7,928 bases of DNA from an uncultured bacterium (GTDB lineage Bacteria; Patescibacteriota; Saccharimonadia; Saccharimonadales; Saccharimonadaceae): the NCBI GenBank assembly GCA_903844835.1, contig CAIMUU010000019.1:1-7928 (forward strand), written 5' to 3'. Below the pieces are notes generated by a model. That model ran no database searches. It saw nothing but the letters and a program-made list of their open reading frames with translations, and was not told where the DNA came from. How positions within the stretch are numbered: the first letter of the stretch is position 1; each line of letters opens with the position of its first letter. Below are positions 6,051 to 7,928 of the stretch, piece by piece. A program made the translations under genes and the position numbers.

Positions 6051-6665
6051 TTGTCCCAACTATTACCACTAGCACTAGTTAACGCCATAGATGAACTTGG
6101 ACGACTTCCTGGAGTCGGCTCGCGCACAGCCGAACGCTATGCCTATTTTTTGTTGCGTGCCGATCACCACATCAATGAAAATATCGCCAGCGCTATCTCC
6201 AAACTACATAGTGGAGTCAAAGATTGCCCAGTTACATTTGCGTTAATTGATGCCAGTGAAGACTTATCTGAATTATATAGCGACCCATCACGGGACAAAA
6301 CAACAATTGCCGTTGTCGAAGAGCCACTTGATATTATTGCTCTGGAGCGTACTGGTAAATACAAGGGGACGTATCATGTACTAGGTGGAGCAATTAGCCC
6401 AATTGACGGCATTGGACCCGACCAACTGCACATTCCAGAATTAATTAATCGAATCAAAAATGACAATGTCCAAGAGGTCATTATCGCCACTAATGCCAGC
6501 GTAGAAGGTGAGTCAACCGCTTTATTTTTGCAACGACACATCATTGACTCGGGTATTACAGTTAAGTTGACCAGGCTAGCTCGTGGTATACCAGTTGGAG
6601 TTGATTTGGAATACGCCGGTCAAATTACACTAACTCACGCCCTAGAAGGCAGAGGAGCTTTTTAA
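6051..6665 (+). CDS. recR: Recombination mediator RecR, zinc-site variant
   Basis: RecR works with RecO (and RecF) to load RecA at gaps in DNA repair. The N-terminal helix-hairpin-helix ELGRLPGVGSRTAERYAYFLL is at 15-35. The Toprim domain follows: TIAVVEEPLDIIALERTG (85-102) and YHVLGGAISPIDGIGPDQL (108-126). ATNASVEGESTA is at 146-157, and RLARGIPVGVDLEYAGQIT is at the C-terminal Toprim/Walker B-like region (175-193). The usual four-cysteine zinc finger is degraded: only C59 remains, with T62, S73 and Y76 at the other aligned positions, although the SDPSRD that follows the finger (77-82) is intact. The start is TTG 6051, preceded by GGAG at 6041-6044 with six-base spacing; the 204-residue length is normal. 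The TAA stop overlaps the next ATG by one base. Confidence 0.95.
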   Translation: MSQLLPLALVNAIDELGRLPGVGSRTAERYAYFLLRADHHINENIASAISKLHSGVKDCPVTFALIDASEDLSELYSDPSRDKTTIAVVEEPLDIIALERTGKYKGTYHVLGGAISPIDGIGPDQLHIPELINRIKNDNVQEVIIATNASVEGESTALFLQRHIIDSGITVKLTRLARGIPVGVDLEYAGQITLTHALEGRGAF

Positions 6666-7666
6666 TGTACGAATCTGCCAAAAATTTAATCGAATCTGCC
6701 AAAAATATTATTATAATCCAGGCCGAGAATCCGGATGGCGACTCACTTGGTGGCGCCCTGGCTCTTGAAGAAATATTGAGCGATTTAGGCAAAAAAGTTT
6801 TGCTATATTGCCCAATTGAAATACCAAAATATCTACGCTACATCAAGGGCTGGGACAGGGTTATTGGTGATTTTGACACTTCTTTTGATATGGCAATTAT
6901 TGTTGATACGACCGCCGATGTCTTAATTTCAAAGGTTCTTGAAACACCAGGTGTTCGGCATTTTCTCGAAACTCATCCAGTCCTTGTTATCGACCATCAC
7001 GTCACTAAATCAAACCTTAGTTTTGAGCATAGCTTACTGACCGAAGAGGCTGTTGCAACTGGCGAAATTATATACGACTTAGCCGACAAATCCGGTTGGA
7101 CAATTAACCAACAAGCCGCCGAAGATATGATGATAGCTATTATGAGCGATAGTCTTGGCTTAACAGTCCAAGGCGTTACTCCTCGAACATTTCTAACGGC
7201 CAGCAAATTAGCTGAGCTTGGCGCCAGTAACGCCGTAATTGAATCACGTCGTCGTGAGCATATGAAGAAATCTGCCGAAATATTAAAATATAAGGGTATT
7301 TTAATTGAAAGAATTGAGTATTTTTTGAATGGCAAATTAGCTTTAATTCATATCCCATTTGAAGATATTCAGCAATATAGCGATCAATATAACCCTAGCG
7401 TACTAGTGCTTGATGAAATGCGCCTAGTTGAAGGGGTTGAGATTGGCGTTGCCATTAAAACATACCCAGACGGCAAGTTGACCGGCAAACTCCGAAGCAA
7501 CCTCCCGATATCCTCAATGGTTGCAGGCTATTTTGGTGGCGGTGGCCACGAATATGCCGCAGGCTTTCGGGTTTATGAAACTCTTGATAAAATGATGCCA
7601 GAATTATTATCGGCAGTTGACAAGGTATTAAAAGAGTATCAATCCAATGACGCTAAAACTATATAA
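6665..7666 (+). CDS. DHH/DHHA1 phosphoesterase, NrnA-like
   Basis: A 333-residue protein with an N-terminal DHH domain and C-terminal DHHA1 domain, the layout of NrnA-type enzymes. These degrade oligonucleotides of a few residues and often remove the 3'-phosphate of pAp using Mn2+. Motif I reads AENPDGDSLGG (20-30): D24 and D26 are present, but the histidine usual in NrnA-like motif I is Ala20. Motif II is the Asp in IIVDTT (D81). Motif III is VIDHHVT at 108-114 (D110, H111, H112), and motif IV is the Asp in IMSDSLG (D162). The DHHA1 glycine motif GGGGHEYAAG is at 291-300, with LRSN at 276-279 for substrate binding. ATG 6665 overlaps the recR stop and has AGAGGAG at 6651-6657, seven bases upstream. 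The first residues contain a duplicated ESAKN. The family is clear; the substrate (oligoribonucleotide, pAp or a cyclic dinucleotide product) is not. Confidence 0.9.
   Translation: MYESAKNLIESAKNIIIIQAENPDGDSLGGALALEEILSDLGKKVLLYCPIEIPKYLRYIKGWDRVIGDFDTSFDMAIIVDTTADVLISKVLETPGVRHFLETHPVLVIDHHVTKSNLSFEHSLLTEEAVATGEIIYDLADKSGWTINQQAAEDMMIAIMSDSLGLTVQGVTPRTFLTASKLAELGASNAVIESRRREHMKKSAEILKYKGILIERIEYFLNGKLALIHIPFEDIQQYSDQYNPSVLVLDEMRLVEGVEIGVAIKTYPDGKLTGKLRSNLPISSMVAGYFGGGGHEYAAGFRVYETLDKMMPELLSAVDKVLKEYQSNDAKTI
6670..6711 (+). repeat. 21-bp in-frame tandem duplication
   Basis: Copies at 6670-6690 and 6691-6711 match at 19 of 21 bases, with the first 16 identical. The period is seven codons and encodes ESAKN followed by hydrophobic residues twice at the start of the DHH protein, lengthening its first helix by about two turns. 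Confidence 0.85.
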
Positions 7667-7928
7667 CACCCTAACTGGTCACATCGATGAGTTTGCATCT
7701 ATCGTACCTAATAAGGTGACTCTATATACTTGTGGCCCAACAGTTTATAAAACTCCACATATCGGCAACTGGGCGGCATATATATTTTGGGACATACTTG
7801 TTAGGACACTAGTTGCCAACCACTATGATGTCAAACGAGTAATGAATATTACTGACGTTGGACATCTTGTTAGCGATGCTGACGAGGGCGAGGACAAATT
7901 AGCCCAAAACGCCAAAGTCGAAGGTAAA
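7647..7928 (+). CDS. cysS: Cysteinyl-tRNA synthetase, 5' part only
   Basis: The first 94 codons of a class I aminoacyl-tRNA synthetase that charges tRNA-Cys; the gene runs off the window. The protein begins LKLYNTLTG (3-11), then has YTCGPTVY (27-34) with C29, the first zinc ligand that recognises cysteine. The HIGH signature appears as PHIGN (37-41), followed by MNITDVGHLVSDAD (66-79). The 'DVGHL' form replaces the more familiar 'DVDDK' and is a known variant in archaeal-type and some bacterial CysRS. The KMSKS loop and anticodon-binding domain lie beyond the window. ATG 7647 overlaps the end of the DHH gene by 20 bases, in a different frame. Only a weak AGAG-type ribosome binding site lies upstream, so translational coupling is likely. 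Functional confidence is high despite truncation. Confidence 0.93.
   Translation, partial: MTLKLYNTLTGHIDEFASIVPNKVTLYTCGPTVYKTPHIGNWAAYIFWDILVRTLVANHYDVKRVMNITDVGHLVSDADEGEDKLAQNAKVEGK

Overview
The window looks like a core housekeeping locus from a small-genome bacterium, most likely Candidatus Saccharibacteria (TM7) or a related Patescibacteria/CPR lineage. That placement is inferred from protein character: a DnaX without the usual cysteine module, a variant RecR, a DHH phosphoesterase with a changed motif I, and a CysRS of the 'ITDVGHL' type. Base composition is moderately AT-rich. All genes lie on the + strand and are tightly packed. The membrane-protein gene ends in TGA, and the reading frames carry no internal TGA, so the code looks standard. 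This argues against Gracilibacteria/Absconditabacteria, which read UGA as glycine.

Layout. (1) Positions 23-541 encode an unrecognised protein with an N-terminal helix and two tandem copies of a beta-rich module. (2) The 226-base gap 542-767 holds a long imperfect inverted repeat whose arms are built from AT-rich heptamers, followed by a good sigma70-type promoter. (3) Positions 768-4222 carry thymidine kinase, DnaX (clamp-loader gamma/tau) and the replicative helicase DnaB, separated by 5-6 bases and probably cotranscribed. (4) Positions 4274-5707 encode a polytopic membrane protein resembling GT-C glycosyltransferases. A TGnTATAAT element ends only 11 bases before its start codon, so the transcript may be leaderless. 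(5) Positions 5751-7928 carry YbaB/EbfC, RecR, an NrnA-like DHH/DHHA1 phosphoesterase and the first 94 codons of cysteinyl-tRNA synthetase. They are joined by short gaps or overlaps, which suggests translational coupling.

Functionally, the locus joins dTMP salvage, replisome loading and unwinding (DnaX, DnaB), recombinational repair (RecR, with YbaB in its usual place beside recR), turnover of short oligonucleotides or 3'-phosphoadenosine phosphate (NrnA-like) and aminoacylation. In many bacteria dnaX-ybaB-recR is contiguous. Here dnaB and the membrane-protein gene sit between dnaX and ybaB.

No mobile element, CRISPR array, RNA gene or dedicated defence system was seen. The points most worth a second look are the heptamer-built inverted repeat, the loss of cysteine modules in both DnaX and RecR while thymidine kinase keeps its own, the missing motif I histidine in the DHH protein, the duplicated module in the first protein, the probable leaderless promoter and a 21-bp in-frame duplication at the start of the DHH gene.
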